Source: Pseudomonas sp. MM223
GTDB lineage: Bacteria; Pseudomonadota; Gammaproteobacteria; Pseudomonadales; Pseudomonadaceae
DNA length: 64,000 nt
Direction of reading: 5' to 3'
Assembly: GCA_947090765.1 (NCBI GenBank)
Contig: OX352322.1
Coordinates: forward strand, 3,889,501-3,953,500
A program made the position numbers and the translations under genes. Each line of letters starts with the position of its first letter. Positions within the stretch are counted from its first letter, which is position 1. This document shows positions 33,967 to 42,746 of this stretch, piece by piece. The notes below the pieces were generated by a model. It had not been told where the DNA came from and did no database searches. It was given only the letters and a program-made list of their open reading frames with translations.

Positions 33967-34007
33967 CCGTCTGCATGTCAGGTAAAGGCCTGGCCTTTCG
34001 CAGACGG
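33967..34007 (+). promoter_or_regulatory. Nested hairpin upstream of the Rieske oxygenase gene
   Basis: Outer stem ccgtctgc/gcagacgg and inner stem aaaggcc/ggccttt, both perfect, followed by tttctt. It lies 39 bases before the oxygenase start and 131 bases after the TetR stop. It could be the TetR terminator, an attenuator or an operator; the sequence does not decide. Confidence 0.5.
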
Positions 34008-34045
34008 TTTCTTCCGATGCCGCTTTCATAACAAGGAGAACCGAA

Positions 34046-35101
34046 GTGTCCACAACCGCGATTGCCTGCCGGGACGTAACCTGGAACCCGATCACCAAGC
34101 ACAGCACCTTCACCCCGCACGACCGGGAGATCCTTTGCCAGCATTGGCACCCTGTCGCGTTTTCAGCCGAGGTAACCGACACGCCCTTTGCCGCTACGCT
34201 GCTTGACGAGCCTATCGTGCTCTACCGGGCCGGTGGCAAGGTGAATGCCGCACGCGACATCTGCAGCCATCGCGGTGCCCCGCTGAGCAAAGGCTGGGTA
34301 CAAGGTGAAAACATCATATGCCCCTATCACGGCCTGCATTTCGGCATTGACGGCCGCTGTACCCGCATCCCCTCAGAGCCAAACGCCAACCTGACCGAGC
34401 GCCACCGTATCCAGGTATATGCGACCCGCGAAGACTTCGGGCTGATCTGGGTGTTGATGTCGGGCGCGAACGCCCCGTTCGCCGAAATGCCCTCCTGGCA
34501 TGACGAAAGCTACCAACGCATCCTGCCGCCCTCGATTGACATTGCCGCTTCGGCTGGCCGCCAGGTCGAAGGGTTCATCGATGTTGCGCACTTCGCCTGG
34601 ATTCACCATGAAGCTTTCGCCGAGCGTGACAACCCCGTGGTGCCGACCTACAAAGCGGAACTCACGCCTTACGGGATACACGCCGAATATGTCAGCAGCG
34701 TCAGCAACTTCCCCAAGCACATGCAGCATCGTGCGCCCAGCGATTTTCTGTGGGCCAGAACTTTCGATGTATTTACGCCGTTCACTGCCCGCCTGACAGT
34801 CAATTTTCCAAACCCGGCACACCGCCTGGTAATCCTCAACGCAGCCAGCCCGGTTTCGGCGCGCAAGACCCGGATGTTCTGTGCCATCACGCGCAACTTC
34901 GACAAGGAAATGCCGCTGGAGGACGTGTATGCCTTCAATCAACAGGTGTTCGAAGAGGACCGCGACATCGTCGAGTTGTGTCGCCCGGAAGACCTGCCGC
35001 TCGACCTTGCGCTGGAAATCCACATTCCTGCGGACCGCTCCTCGACCGCCTACCGCCGCGCCCTGAGCGCACTGGGCCTGGGCCGAGCCTTCACCAGCTG
35101 A
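34046..35101 (+). CDS. Rieske non-heme iron oxygenase, catalytic subunit
   Basis: A 351-aa single-component-type terminal oxygenase. The Rieske cluster ligands are C73-S-H75 and C92-P-Y-H95. The mononuclear iron ligands are D179, H182 and H187 (DVAHFAWIH), with a probable third carboxylate in EEDRDIVE near residue 310. Overall size and C-terminus resemble VanA/O- or N-demethylase-type oxygenases. The GTG start has AAGGAG 8 bases upstream. No ferredoxin reductase of the usual FNR type is nearby; instead a rubredoxin/rubredoxin-reductase fusion follows 36 bases later. Substrate unknown. Confidence 0.9.
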   Translation: MSTTAIACRDVTWNPITKHSTFTPHDREILCQHWHPVAFSAEVTDTPFAATLLDEPIVLYRAGGKVNAARDICSHRGAPLSKGWVQGENIICPYHGLHFGIDGRCTRIPSEPNANLTERHRIQVYATREDFGLIWVLMSGANAPFAEMPSWHDESYQRILPPSIDIAASAGRQVEGFIDVAHFAWIHHEAFAERDNPVVPTYKAELTPYGIHAEYVSSVSNFPKHMQHRAPSDFLWARTFDVFTPFTARLTVNFPNPAHRLVILNAASPVSARKTRMFCAITRNFDKEMPLEDVYAFNQQVFEEDRDIVELCRPEDLPLDLALEIHIPADRSSTAYRRALSALGLGRAFTS

Positions 35102-35137
35102 ACACCTGGCTGCCAACCGATTGCAGGAGTATCGAAC

Positions 35138-36493
35138 ATGTTCAAGTGGGAATGTCTGGTTTGCGGCTTCATCTATGACGAAGCCGCAGGCATGCCTGAG
35201 CACGATATCCCGGCGGGAACCCGTTGGGAGGATGTGCCGGACAGCTGGTTTTGCCCGGAATGCGGTGTGGGCAAAGCCGATTTTGAAATGGTCAGGATCC
35301 CGGCTGATGCCGGGGCCAACCCGGCGAGCGTCGCCCCCGACCCGGTCATCATCCTGGGGTCGGGACTGGCCGGTTATACCGTGGCGCGTGAGCTGCGCAA
35401 ACTGGACAGCACGGTCGCAATCCGGATCGTGACGCGTGATGGCGGTGAGTGCTATTCCAAGCCGGCCCTGTCCAATGCGTTCCAAAGCGGGCGGCTGCCG
35501 GACCAACTGGTCACGTTCAGCGCCGGGCAGATGGCCGAGCAATTGCAGGTGCAGATCAGCACCTACACCTCGATCGAGCGTATCGATACCGATACGCAAC
35601 AGGTCTACATTGACGGTTCGCCGCAACGCTACAGTGCTTTGGTACTGGCATTGGGTGCCGATGCCAGGCAGCCTCCCGTGGATGGGGATGGCGCTGACGC
35701 AATCATCACTGTGAATGACCTGGAGGATTACCGCAGGCTTCGACAACAGCTCGGCACGAACAGCAGAGTTGCCATCCTCGGTGGGGGCCTGATTGGTTGC
35801 GAGTTTGCCAATGACCTGCGCCACGCCGGCCACCGGGTGAGCATTATTGATCGCGCACCTTGCCTGTTGAGCCGCCTGTTGCCTGCAGAGGCCGCTGACG
35901 AAATGGCCAATGCGCTGCAATCCATCGGTGTGCACCTGCAGCTGGGCAATGCGCCCGTGGCAGTTCACCGCAAGCACTCGGGCCTGGAGTTGCAACTGGC
36001 TGATGGCCAACGGCTTGAAGTGGACCATGTGCTTGGCGCTATAGGCCTGGCACCGCGGGTCGAGCTGGTTCGTGCAGCAGGCATTGCGGTGTCCAGCGGT
36101 GTGGTTACCGATGCATGCCTGCGGACAAGCGCCAGAAATGTCTATGCATTGGGTGACTGTGCCCAGGTCCATGACCTGGTTCTGCCTTATGTTCTGCCGA
36201 TCATGCTCCAGGCTCGCGCACTCGCCCGGACACTGGCTGGCGAGCCCACCGCTGTCGCTTATCCCGCCATGCCTGTGACGATCAAAACCAGCGTGTTGCC
36301 CACGGTAGTTGCTTCGCCAATGGCCAATACAGGCCGCTGGTCGACCGAGTTGGCAGGCCGCTGCGAGAAAGGTCTCGCGAGTGTGCGATCCATCTACCGC
36401 GATGACCACGACCAGATGCACGGGTTCATACTGATGGGCGCCAGCACCCAGGAAAGGGCCGAACTGCTGAAAGCGTTGCCGGACTGGAAATAG
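35138..36493 (+). CDS. Rubredoxin-rubredoxin reductase fusion protein
   Basis: A 451-aa protein. Residues 1-53 are a rubredoxin with iron ligands C6, C9, C39 and C42 (WECLVCGFIYDE, WFCPECGVGKADFE). Residues 67-451 are an FAD/NAD(P)H rubredoxin reductase with FAD site GSGLAG (74-79), NAD site VAILGGGLIGCEFA, the VYALGDCAQV box and a RubB-like C-terminal domain (PAMPVTIKTSVLPTVVASP). It would take electrons from NAD(P)H to its own rubredoxin. Its place right after a Rieske oxygenase suggests it reduces that enzyme, an unusual donor for this class. Confidence 0.9.
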   Translation: MFKWECLVCGFIYDEAAGMPEHDIPAGTRWEDVPDSWFCPECGVGKADFEMVRIPADAGANPASVAPDPVIILGSGLAGYTVARELRKLDSTVAIRIVTRDGGECYSKPALSNAFQSGRLPDQLVTFSAGQMAEQLQVQISTYTSIERIDTDTQQVYIDGSPQRYSALVLALGADARQPPVDGDGADAIITVNDLEDYRRLRQQLGTNSRVAILGGGLIGCEFANDLRHAGHRVSIIDRAPCLLSRLLPAEAADEMANALQSIGVHLQLGNAPVAVHRKHSGLELQLADGQRLEVDHVLGAIGLAPRVELVRAAGIAVSSGVVTDACLRTSARNVYALGDCAQVHDLVLPYVLPIMLQARALARTLAGEPTAVAYPAMPVTIKTSVLPTVVASPMANTGRWSTELAGRCEKGLASVRSIYRDDHDQMHGFILMGASTQERAELLKALPDWK

Positions 36494-36532
36494 CCAGCCG
36501 CACGGCGCTACTCGCGTGGACGCACTTCGGCC

Positions 36533-36560
36533 AGCGCTATATCATCATTTATATAGCGCT
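36533..36560. promoter_or_regulatory. Perfect 10-bp inverted repeat before the LysR gene
   Basis: agcgctatat and atatagcgct flank eight bases; the centre of the right arm lies about 24 bases before the LysR ATG. It is AT-rich at its core, as LysR autoregulatory sites are, and lies within the 86-base gap after the rubredoxin fusion gene. No T-run, so a terminator is less likely. Confidence 0.55.
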
Positions 36561-36579
36561 TCCCTCCTGCCAGGCCGAA

Positions 36580-37554
36580 ATGAACATCCGTCGTGCAGAT
36601 GGCGCCGAGACATTCGAGGCTTCTGTGTCCAAGTCCATGCCGAACTGCGATGCGCAACTGATCCGCACGCTCTACACCCTGCTCACCGAGTGCAGCGTCT
36701 CGCGTACCGCCGAACTGCTTGGGCAGACCCAGCCTGCAATCAGCGTGGCCTTGCGCCGCCTGCGTGAAATCACCGGCGACCCCTTGCTCGTGCGCAGTGG
36801 CAGCCATATGGTACTGACGGAGCATGGCCAGGCACTGATCGAGCCTGTTGCACAGGCATTGGCCGGCATCGAACAGATCCTGCACCCGGTGGATAGCTTC
36901 GACCCTGCCACCACGCGGCAGACGTTTCGGATCAGCACACCTGATTATCTAAGTGTGTTCTTTGTGCCAGCCATCATCGAGCGCTTTCATGCGCAGGCAC
37001 CGTTCGCCACACTGGGGCTGAAACACCTTCAAGCCGAAGGTGGATACGCCCGCGGGCTGGAGCAGGGCCACCTGGACCTGGTGATCGGCAACTGGAGGAC
37101 GCCTGCCGACCACCTGCACCTGCAGCCGCTATGCGACGATGACCTGGTGTGCCTGATGCGCGAGGGGCACCCCATCGGGCCTGGGGGCCTCACCCCCGAA
37201 GCCTATGCGGATGCCGACCATCTCGATGTCATGACCCATAATGCCTCCGGCGAAGGTACAATCGGCCTTGAGCTCGCCAAAAGCGGCCTTCTCAGGCGTG
37301 TTACGACAACCTTGCCGTACTTCTGCCTTGCGCCTTATGCGCTGGTCAAGTCGAACCTGCTGTTCACCACCACGCGATCATTTGCCAAGCATTACACCGA
37401 ATTGCTGCCGTTGCGTATCGAGCCATTTCCGGTGCCGGCGCAGCCGTTGCGCTACTACCAGCTTTGGCATGCCCGCAAGCATCGTTCGGCAGCTTCCAGG
37501 TGGCTACGCAGCCTGGTGCTGGCGGCGGCCAGGAACATAGGCTTGCCTTCATAG
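36580..37554 (+). CDS. LysR-family regulator (NodD/NahR-like)
   Basis: A 324-aa protein with the helix-turn-helix LIRTLYTLLTECSVSRTAELLGQTQPAISVALRRLREITGDPLLVR and a NodD/NahR-type effector domain (FRISTPDYLSVFFVPAIIERF). Such regulators often sense aromatic or phenolic compounds. It follows the Rieske/rubredoxin pair in the same direction and may govern it or the next MFS gene. Confidence 0.88.
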   Translation: MNIRRADGAETFEASVSKSMPNCDAQLIRTLYTLLTECSVSRTAELLGQTQPAISVALRRLREITGDPLLVRSGSHMVLTEHGQALIEPVAQALAGIEQILHPVDSFDPATTRQTFRISTPDYLSVFFVPAIIERFHAQAPFATLGLKHLQAEGGYARGLEQGHLDLVIGNWRTPADHLHLQPLCDDDLVCLMREGHPIGPGGLTPEAYADADHLDVMTHNASGEGTIGLELAKSGLLRRVTTTLPYFCLAPYALVKSNLLFTTTRSFAKHYTELLPLRIEPFPVPAQPLRYYQLWHARKHRSAASRWLRSLVLAAARNIGLPS

Positions 37555-37693
37555 ACGAAGGCTCTACGCAAAGCGTTTCATCGATTGCACTGATGATTAC
37601 TATCAAGCGGCCTGCCTGTCGGCCTGGCAAGGCCGTCCCTATAATCGCCTGCAAATCCCTCCGCTCCTGCGCCTGCTACAGGCGACATCCCTC

Positions 37694-38935
37694 ATGGAAC
37701 CGACCCCCATGCCAAGCAACCGCCAGGCCTCTCGCGGCCTTCCCGAACATAATCAACAAAGTGTCACGCAGCAATGGCTGGCAATCCTCTCGGTGGCCGT
37801 GGGTGCATTTGCCCTGGTCACCAGCGAGTTCCTCCCGGTAGGGGTGCTCAACGATGTGGCCAGTGACCTTGGCATCAGTGCAGGCCTTGCAGGCCTGATG
37901 GTGACGCTGCCCGGCATCATGGCCGCGCTGGCTGCGCCGTTGATTTCCGTGGGCGTCGGCGCGCTGGACCGGCGCTACCTGCTGATCGGCCTGACGCTGA
38001 TCATGATCATCGCCAACACCATCGTGGCCTACGCCGTCGACTTCAACCTGCTGTTGGTCGGCCGCGTGCTGCTGGGGGTCAGTATTGGTGGCTTCTGGGC
38101 GACCGCCATCGCCCTCAGCGGCCGCCTGGCCCCCGACGGCATGGGCGTGGCCAAGGCCAACTCCATCATCATGGCCGGTGTAACCCTGGCGACCGTAGTG
38201 GGCGTGCCCGTGGGCACCTGGCTGAGTGGCCTGATGGGCTGGCGCATGACTTTCCTGGTCACCGCACTGGTGGGCATTCCCGTGCTGCTGGCGCAGGTAT
38301 TTTTGCTGCCACGGCTGCTGCCGGAAAAGGCCATTCGCATCAGCGACCTGCCGGCCTTGTTCATCAACCCGCAAGCACGGGTCGGCTTGATTGCCGTGCT
38401 GCTGATCGGCCTGGCGCACTTTGCCGCGTACACCTATGTTGCCCCGTTCTTCAAACAGAATGCCGGCTTTGACGGGCCTACGATTGGCTCACTGTTGCTG
38501 CTGTACGGCGTTGCCGGGTTCATGGGCAACATTTTCGCTGGCTACGCGGCCAACCGCAGCGTGCGGCATACCCTGATGCTGGTCGCGCTGATGATTGCCG
38601 TCAGCACTGCGCTGTTCCCGCACTTCGCCACCGGCATGACCGGTGCTGCGATGCTGATCGCGTTGTGGGGCTTCGCCTTCGGTGCGTTCCCGGCCTGCGC
38701 CAACATCTGGATGTTTGTGGTGGCGCCCAAGGATGTCGAACGTGGCATGCCGCTGTTCGTGGCCATGTTCCAGGTGATCATTGCACTGGGCTCGTTCTTC
38801 GGCGGGCAGGTGGTGGACCATATGGGCACCGCAGTGCTGCTGAGCCTGGCCACGGCGCTGGTGGGCTGCGGCTTTGTCACCGTGCTGGTGCTGGGGCGCA
38901 ACGTCAGCAACAGCCTGGCTGCGCAGCCAGGCTGA
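37694..38935 (+). CDS. MFS exporter, DHA1 family (NepI/PbuE-like)
   Basis: A 413-aa carrier with twelve membrane segments. TM1 is WLAILSVAVGAFALVTSEFLPVG, the 'EFLPVG' pattern of sugar/purine efflux DHA1 carriers; motif C-like VGVPVGTWLSG lies in TM5. Substrate unknown. The start may be this ATG or one five codons later. Convergent with mgtA across a REP pair. Confidence 0.85.
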   Translation: MEPTPMPSNRQASRGLPEHNQQSVTQQWLAILSVAVGAFALVTSEFLPVGVLNDVASDLGISAGLAGLMVTLPGIMAALAAPLISVGVGALDRRYLLIGLTLIMIIANTIVAYAVDFNLLLVGRVLLGVSIGGFWATAIALSGRLAPDGMGVAKANSIIMAGVTLATVVGVPVGTWLSGLMGWRMTFLVTALVGIPVLLAQVFLLPRLLPEKAIRISDLPALFINPQARVGLIAVLLIGLAHFAAYTYVAPFFKQNAGFDGPTIGSLLLLYGVAGFMGNIFAGYAANRSVRHTLMLVALMIAVSTALFPHFATGMTGAAMLIALWGFAFGAFPACANIWMFVVAPKDVERGMPLFVAMFQVIIALGSFFGGQVVDHMGTAVLLSLATALVGCGFVTVLVLGRNVSNSLAAQPG

Positions 38936-38988
38936 GTAGCTGCACCGGGCGAAAGCTTGCACTATCAACCAGTCTATCGCGTCATCCG

Positions 38989-39080
38989 GTAGGAGCAGCC
39001 TTGTGCTGCGAAGAGGCCCGTAAGGCAACAGAGAGTCTTTTGCCAGACGGGCCTCTTCGCAGCACAAGGCTGCTCCTACA
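38989..39080. repeat. Paired REP palindrome (aagaggcc type)
   Basis: Inverted arms gtaggagcagccttgtgctg... and complement ending aaggctgctcctaca, between the convergent MFS and mgtA genes. Nearly identical in arm sequence to the pairs at 76-173 and 29731-29823; only the centre differs. Confidence 0.9.
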
Positions 39081-39118
39081 GTGATTGTGCTTGCCTTGAA
39101 ATCGACGCCCCGCAGGGC

Positions 39119-41833
39119 TCAGAACCACTGCCCGAAGCGGCGGATATAGAGGGTTTTCATGCCTTGCGCGACCACACAGTAGCCAAGCAAGGTGGCAACC
39201 AGCCAAGGGAAGTACTCCCATGGCAGCGGCACCAGGCCGACCATCGCGCCCACCGGCGAGAACGGGATGTAGATACCCAATGCCATCACCAGCCCCGTTG
39301 CCAGCACCACCGGCAGCGCAGCGGTGCTCTGGAAGAACGGCACCTTGCGCGTGCGCAGCATGTGTACCACCAAGGTCTGCGACAGCAACCCTTCGATGAA
39401 CCAGCCAGACTGGAACAGCGCCTGCATCTCGACGCTGTTGGCAGCGAACACGTACCACATCAGGGCAAAGGTGGTGGTGTCGAAGATCGACGAGGTTGGG
39501 CCAATCCACAGCATGAAGCGGCCGATGTTGCGGGCATCCCATTTGCGCGGTTTGCTGAGGAATTCCTTGTCCATGCGGTCCCAGGGCAGCGACAGCTGGG
39601 AAAAGTCGTACATCAGGTTTTGCAGCAGCAGGTGGATCGCCAACATTGGCAGGAAGGGGATGAACGCACTGGCCACCAGGACCGAAAACACGTTGCCGAA
39701 GTTGGAACTGGCAGTCATGCACAGGTACTTCATGATGTTGCCGAAGGTTTCGCGGCCTTTGAGCACCCCCTCCTCCAGCACCATCAGGCTCTTCTCCAGC
39801 AAGATGATATCGGCCGATTCCTTGGCGATGTCGGTGCCGCTGTCCACCGAGATGCCGACGTCGGCGTCACGCAGGGCCGCGGCGTCGTTGATGCCATCGC
39901 CGAGGAAGCCGACCGTGTGACCATTGGCCTGCAGGGCCTTGAGCACGCGTGATTTCTGCAGCGGGGTGAGCTTGGCGAAAACGGTGCGCGCCTCGACCTG
40001 AAGCTTCAGGGTGGTGTCGTCCATGCGTTCGATATCCTGGCCGAGCAGTGGCAGGCCTGGCTCCAGGCCCACTTCACGGCAGACCTTGCAGGTCACCACC
40101 GGGTTGTCGCCGGTCAGCACCTTCACCCGCACGCCCATATCGCGCAGGGCGGCGATGGCCGGGCCGGCAGTTTCCTTGGGTGGGTCGAGGAAGGTCAGAA
40201 AGCCCTGGATTACCAGGTCGCGCTCATCGTCAGTGTGGTACTGCGCCTTGCCTTCGGCGGCCGGGATCTCGCGGGTGGCGACCACCAGCACGCGGAAGCC
40301 GTCCTGGTTGTAGGCATCGGCGCTGGCCATAAGCTGCTGGCGGCGGAGCGGGTCCAGGGCAACGACACTGTCGCCTTCCTGCACATGGGTGGCGATGGCC
40401 AGCATTTCCTCGACCGCACCCTTGCTGATCAGCAGGTGATCGCCCAAAGCGTTTTTCGCAACCACGGACAGCCGACGGCGGATGAAATCGAACGGCAGTT
40501 CGTCGACCTTTGCGTAGGCGTAGGGCACCTGAAACTCGGGGTCCTGGCCAGCGAAGTGCAGTACGGCCTGGTCCATCAGGTTGCGGATGCCGCTTTGGTG
40601 ATGGCTGTTGAGCCAGGCCAGTTGAAGGATGTGCCGGTCGCGCTGGCCGTCGAAGCGCACGTGGTGTTCGAGGATGATCCGGTCCTGGGTAAGCGTGCCG
40701 GTCTTGTCGGTGCACAGTACGTCCATGGAACCCAGGTTCTGGATGGCGTTCAGGCGCTTGACCACCACCTTGCGCCGGGCCATGGCCACCGCACCCTTCG
40801 CCAGGTTGGCGCTGACGATCATCGGCAGCATTTCAGGGGTCAGGCCCACTGCCACGGCAAGCGCGAAAAGGAAGGCATCCCCCCAGTCGCCCTTGACCAC
40901 ACCGTTGATCATGAACACCACCGGCACCATCACCAGCATGAAGCGGATCAGCAGGCTGCTGACGCTGTTCACGCCGCGGTCGAAGGCGGTCTGGCTACGG
41001 GAACCGGCAATGGCTTTGGCCAGCGAGCCGAAGTAGGTGCGCCGGCCGGTGGCGACCACCACGGCGCGGGCACGGCCGCTGACCACGTTGGTGCCCATGA
41101 AGCAGATGTTGGGCAGCTCGAGCAGGTTGCCCTGGCTAACGCCAAGCCCGGTGGCGGACTTCTGCGCGACATTGCCCAAGGTGTCGTACTTCTCGACCGG
41201 CAGCGCTTCGCCGGTGAGCACCGCCTGGCTGATGAACAGGTCACGCGATTCGAGCAGGCGGATGTCGGCCGGGATCATGTCGCCTGCAGACAGCTGCACG
41301 ATGTCACCGGCCACTAGTTCGTCCATGGGCACTTCGCGCAGGCGCGGGGCCTGGCCAACCTGCTCGCGGCGCAGCACGGTGGCGGTGGTACGCACCATTG
41401 CCTTGAGCGCGTCGGCAGCCTTGCTGGAGCGGTACTCCTGCCAGAAGCGCAGCAGGCTGCTAAGGCTGACCATGGTCATGATGATGATGACCTTGGTCAG
41501 GTCGGCATCGTCCGTTTCGCCTGCGCTTACCGGCAGCCAGTAGTCGGTGACGAAGCTGATACCGGCCAGGGTCAGCAGTACATAGATGAACGGGTTGTGC
41601 AGGGCCTTGAGCAATTGCACCAGGGCGTGGGGTTGCGGGTCGTGTGCAACCTGGTTGGCCCCATCGCGCTCCAGGCGCTTGGTGGCTTCGTGCTCGGTCA
41701 GGCCCTGTTCGCTGGCATCGAGGTTGGCGAGGGTGACGGCCAGGCCATTGCGCGCTTCACGGGCGGCGCGGGTAGACAGGCGGGTTTCGCGTTCGGCCTT
41801 GGCCGATGAGGTGTTGCGGTGTTTGACAGTCAT
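39119..41833 (-). CDS. mgtA: Magnesium-transporting P-type ATPase (MgtA/MgtB)
   Basis: A 904-aa P3B-type ATPase. It has an N-terminal cation ATPase domain, the TGEALPVEK actuator motif, the phosphorylation site DKTGTLT, the hinge GDGINDA and ten membrane segments including VGLTPEMLPMIV. It imports Mg2+ across the inner membrane. AGGAG nine bases before the ATG at 41833 fixes the start. Upstream is about 700 bases of leader with a small ORF and several hairpins, suggesting control after transcription starts. Confidence 0.95.
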   Translation of the reverse strand: MTVKHRNTSSAKAERETRLSTRAAREARNGLAVTLANLDASEQGLTEHEATKRLERDGANQVAHDPQPHALVQLLKALHNPFIYVLLTLAGISFVTDYWLPVSAGETDDADLTKVIIIMTMVSLSSLLRFWQEYRSSKAADALKAMVRTTATVLRREQVGQAPRLREVPMDELVAGDIVQLSAGDMIPADIRLLESRDLFISQAVLTGEALPVEKYDTLGNVAQKSATGLGVSQGNLLELPNICFMGTNVVSGRARAVVVATGRRTYFGSLAKAIAGSRSQTAFDRGVNSVSSLLIRFMLVMVPVVFMINGVVKGDWGDAFLFALAVAVGLTPEMLPMIVSANLAKGAVAMARRKVVVKRLNAIQNLGSMDVLCTDKTGTLTQDRIILEHHVRFDGQRDRHILQLAWLNSHHQSGIRNLMDQAVLHFAGQDPEFQVPYAYAKVDELPFDFIRRRLSVVAKNALGDHLLISKGAVEEMLAIATHVQEGDSVVALDPLRRQQLMASADAYNQDGFRVLVVATREIPAAEGKAQYHTDDERDLVIQGFLTFLDPPKETAGPAIAALRDMGVRVKVLTGDNPVVTCKVCREVGLEPGLPLLGQDIERMDDTTLKLQVEARTVFAKLTPLQKSRVLKALQANGHTVGFLGDGINDAAALRDADVGISVDSGTDIAKESADIILLEKSLMVLEEGVLKGRETFGNIMKYLCMTASSNFGNVFSVLVASAFIPFLPMLAIHLLLQNLMYDFSQLSLPWDRMDKEFLSKPRKWDARNIGRFMLWIGPTSSIFDTTTFALMWYVFAANSVEMQALFQSGWFIEGLLSQTLVVHMLRTRKVPFFQSTAALPVVLATGLVMALGIYIPFSPVGAMVGLVPLPWEYFPWLVATLLGYCVVAQGMKTLYIRRFGQWF

Positions 41834-42546
41834 GTTGCTGTGCTCCTGCCGCTGCGGCGGCACGACACACAGACGTTTCACTCAGGTGGTGAACGAAGGC
41901 ATGCCGGGTCGCAGAAAAATGCTGGGGTTTTCCGACAGTTGTTTGTCCGCTGCCGAGGGTCGGAAGTTGTTTCGGCAGCGAACTTTCTACTCGCGCAATC
42001 CATGGTTTGATTCCTTTTGATAAATACCGGGCAATAGTTAAGCGTGAACTTTTAATTGAAAAAAGTTCGAGAGCAAAGATACCGTTTAGTATCTTTTATT
42101 CAGCGAGAAGTCTGGGGGCTGAAGCGGGCATGAAGACACGCCAGCGGCCCGTATCTACTTGGGGGTTCCTGGCTGTCGTCAGGGTACCCATGCAGGCGGG
42201 GCGGCCGGGCGTGGGCCTGCTGCGGTGCAAGGCAGGCGAGCAGGCGATGTGCAACGAATGAAGTGAGGTTCATGAGCTTGCCTCCAACCGGCGGACACCG
42301 GCGGCGGCAAGTCACGACGGAGCATCAGGCTCTGGCGCGGCTTGCCCGACCAGGGTGTCGGGACCGGTGTTCCGGTTCAAGTGCCTGACCGGGCCATACG
42401 GCGGCGGTCAGGCAGCGACTAGATACTGTGTCCATTGAATTCTTCAGTGAATGGAAAAAGGCCCTTTCTCGGGGCGATCGAACTTTATTCAAGCGTAGTA
42501 TCGAAGTCAACCAGCAAGGGGAACTTTAAATAAGTTTCACCGTATT
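41834..42546 (-). promoter_or_regulatory. Long structured leader of mgtA
   Basis: No conventional gene fits this stretch. On the mgtA strand, in transcript order, stems are gcctgacc/ggtcaggc (42383-42413) and cccgac/gtcggg (42345-42362), then a 57-codon ORF (42273-42100), then aaagatac/gtatcttt (42075-42096), gaactttt/aaaagttc (42046-42068) and gctgccga/tcggcagc (41949-41979). Those after the small ORF are placed as an attenuator would be. I cannot match it to the M-box riboswitch. Confidence 0.5.
42100..42273 (-). CDS. Candidate leader peptide ORF of mgtA, proline-rich
   Basis: 57 codons starting at an ATG with a strong TTGGAGG site nine bases upstream. The peptide contains eight prolines, including PP at 24-25 and 37-38. 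Proline-codon-rich leader ORFs (mgtL, mgtP) control mgtA and mgtC in Salmonella by ribosome stalling; this is an analogy, not homology. Its stop lies four bases before the first downstream hairpin, the right place for translation-coupled attenuation. Confidence 0.5.
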   Translation of the reverse strand: MNLTSFVAHRLLACLAPQQAHARPPRLHGYPDDSQEPPSRYGPLACLHARFSPQTSR

Positions 42547-42584
42547 TTAATGTTCCCTCTTTCCTTCAGGCTTTCACTGTCCCT

Positions 42585-42700
42585 TGTAGGAGCGGCCTTG
42601 TGTCGCGATGGGCTGCAGAGCAGCCCCGGGATTTCAGCACAGAAACACAAATTGCCGGGGCTGCTTTGCAGCCCATCGCGACACAAGGCCGCTCCTACAA
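42585..42700. repeat. Paired REP palindrome (ttgtgtcgcgatgggc type)
   Basis: Arms tgtaggagcggccttgtgtc... and complement ending cacaaggccgctcctaca, with inner gggctgcagagcagcccc. A third subtype distinct from the aagaggcc pairs. It lies between the mgtA leader region and the chemoreceptor 3' end. Confidence 0.9.
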
Positions 42701-42746
42701 TTGACCGCGACAGCCGGTCAGGTGCGGGCGTGTCGCCCGTCGGACC

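Noticed and set aside
34373..36421. 682-codon minus-strand open frame opposite the Rieske and rubredoxin genes
   Set aside because: Composition rich in Arg, His, Gln and Gly, no domain, and fully opposite two strongly supported genes; a high-GC antisense artefact.
38982..39722. Minus-strand open frame over the 3' end of mgtA and the REP pair
   Set aside because: Out of frame with mgtA and contains translated REP sequence; no support.
41834..42546. M-box (ykoK) magnesium riboswitch upstream of mgtA
   Set aside because: I could not align the conserved M-box core; hairpins are present but do not match, so only a generic leader is reported.
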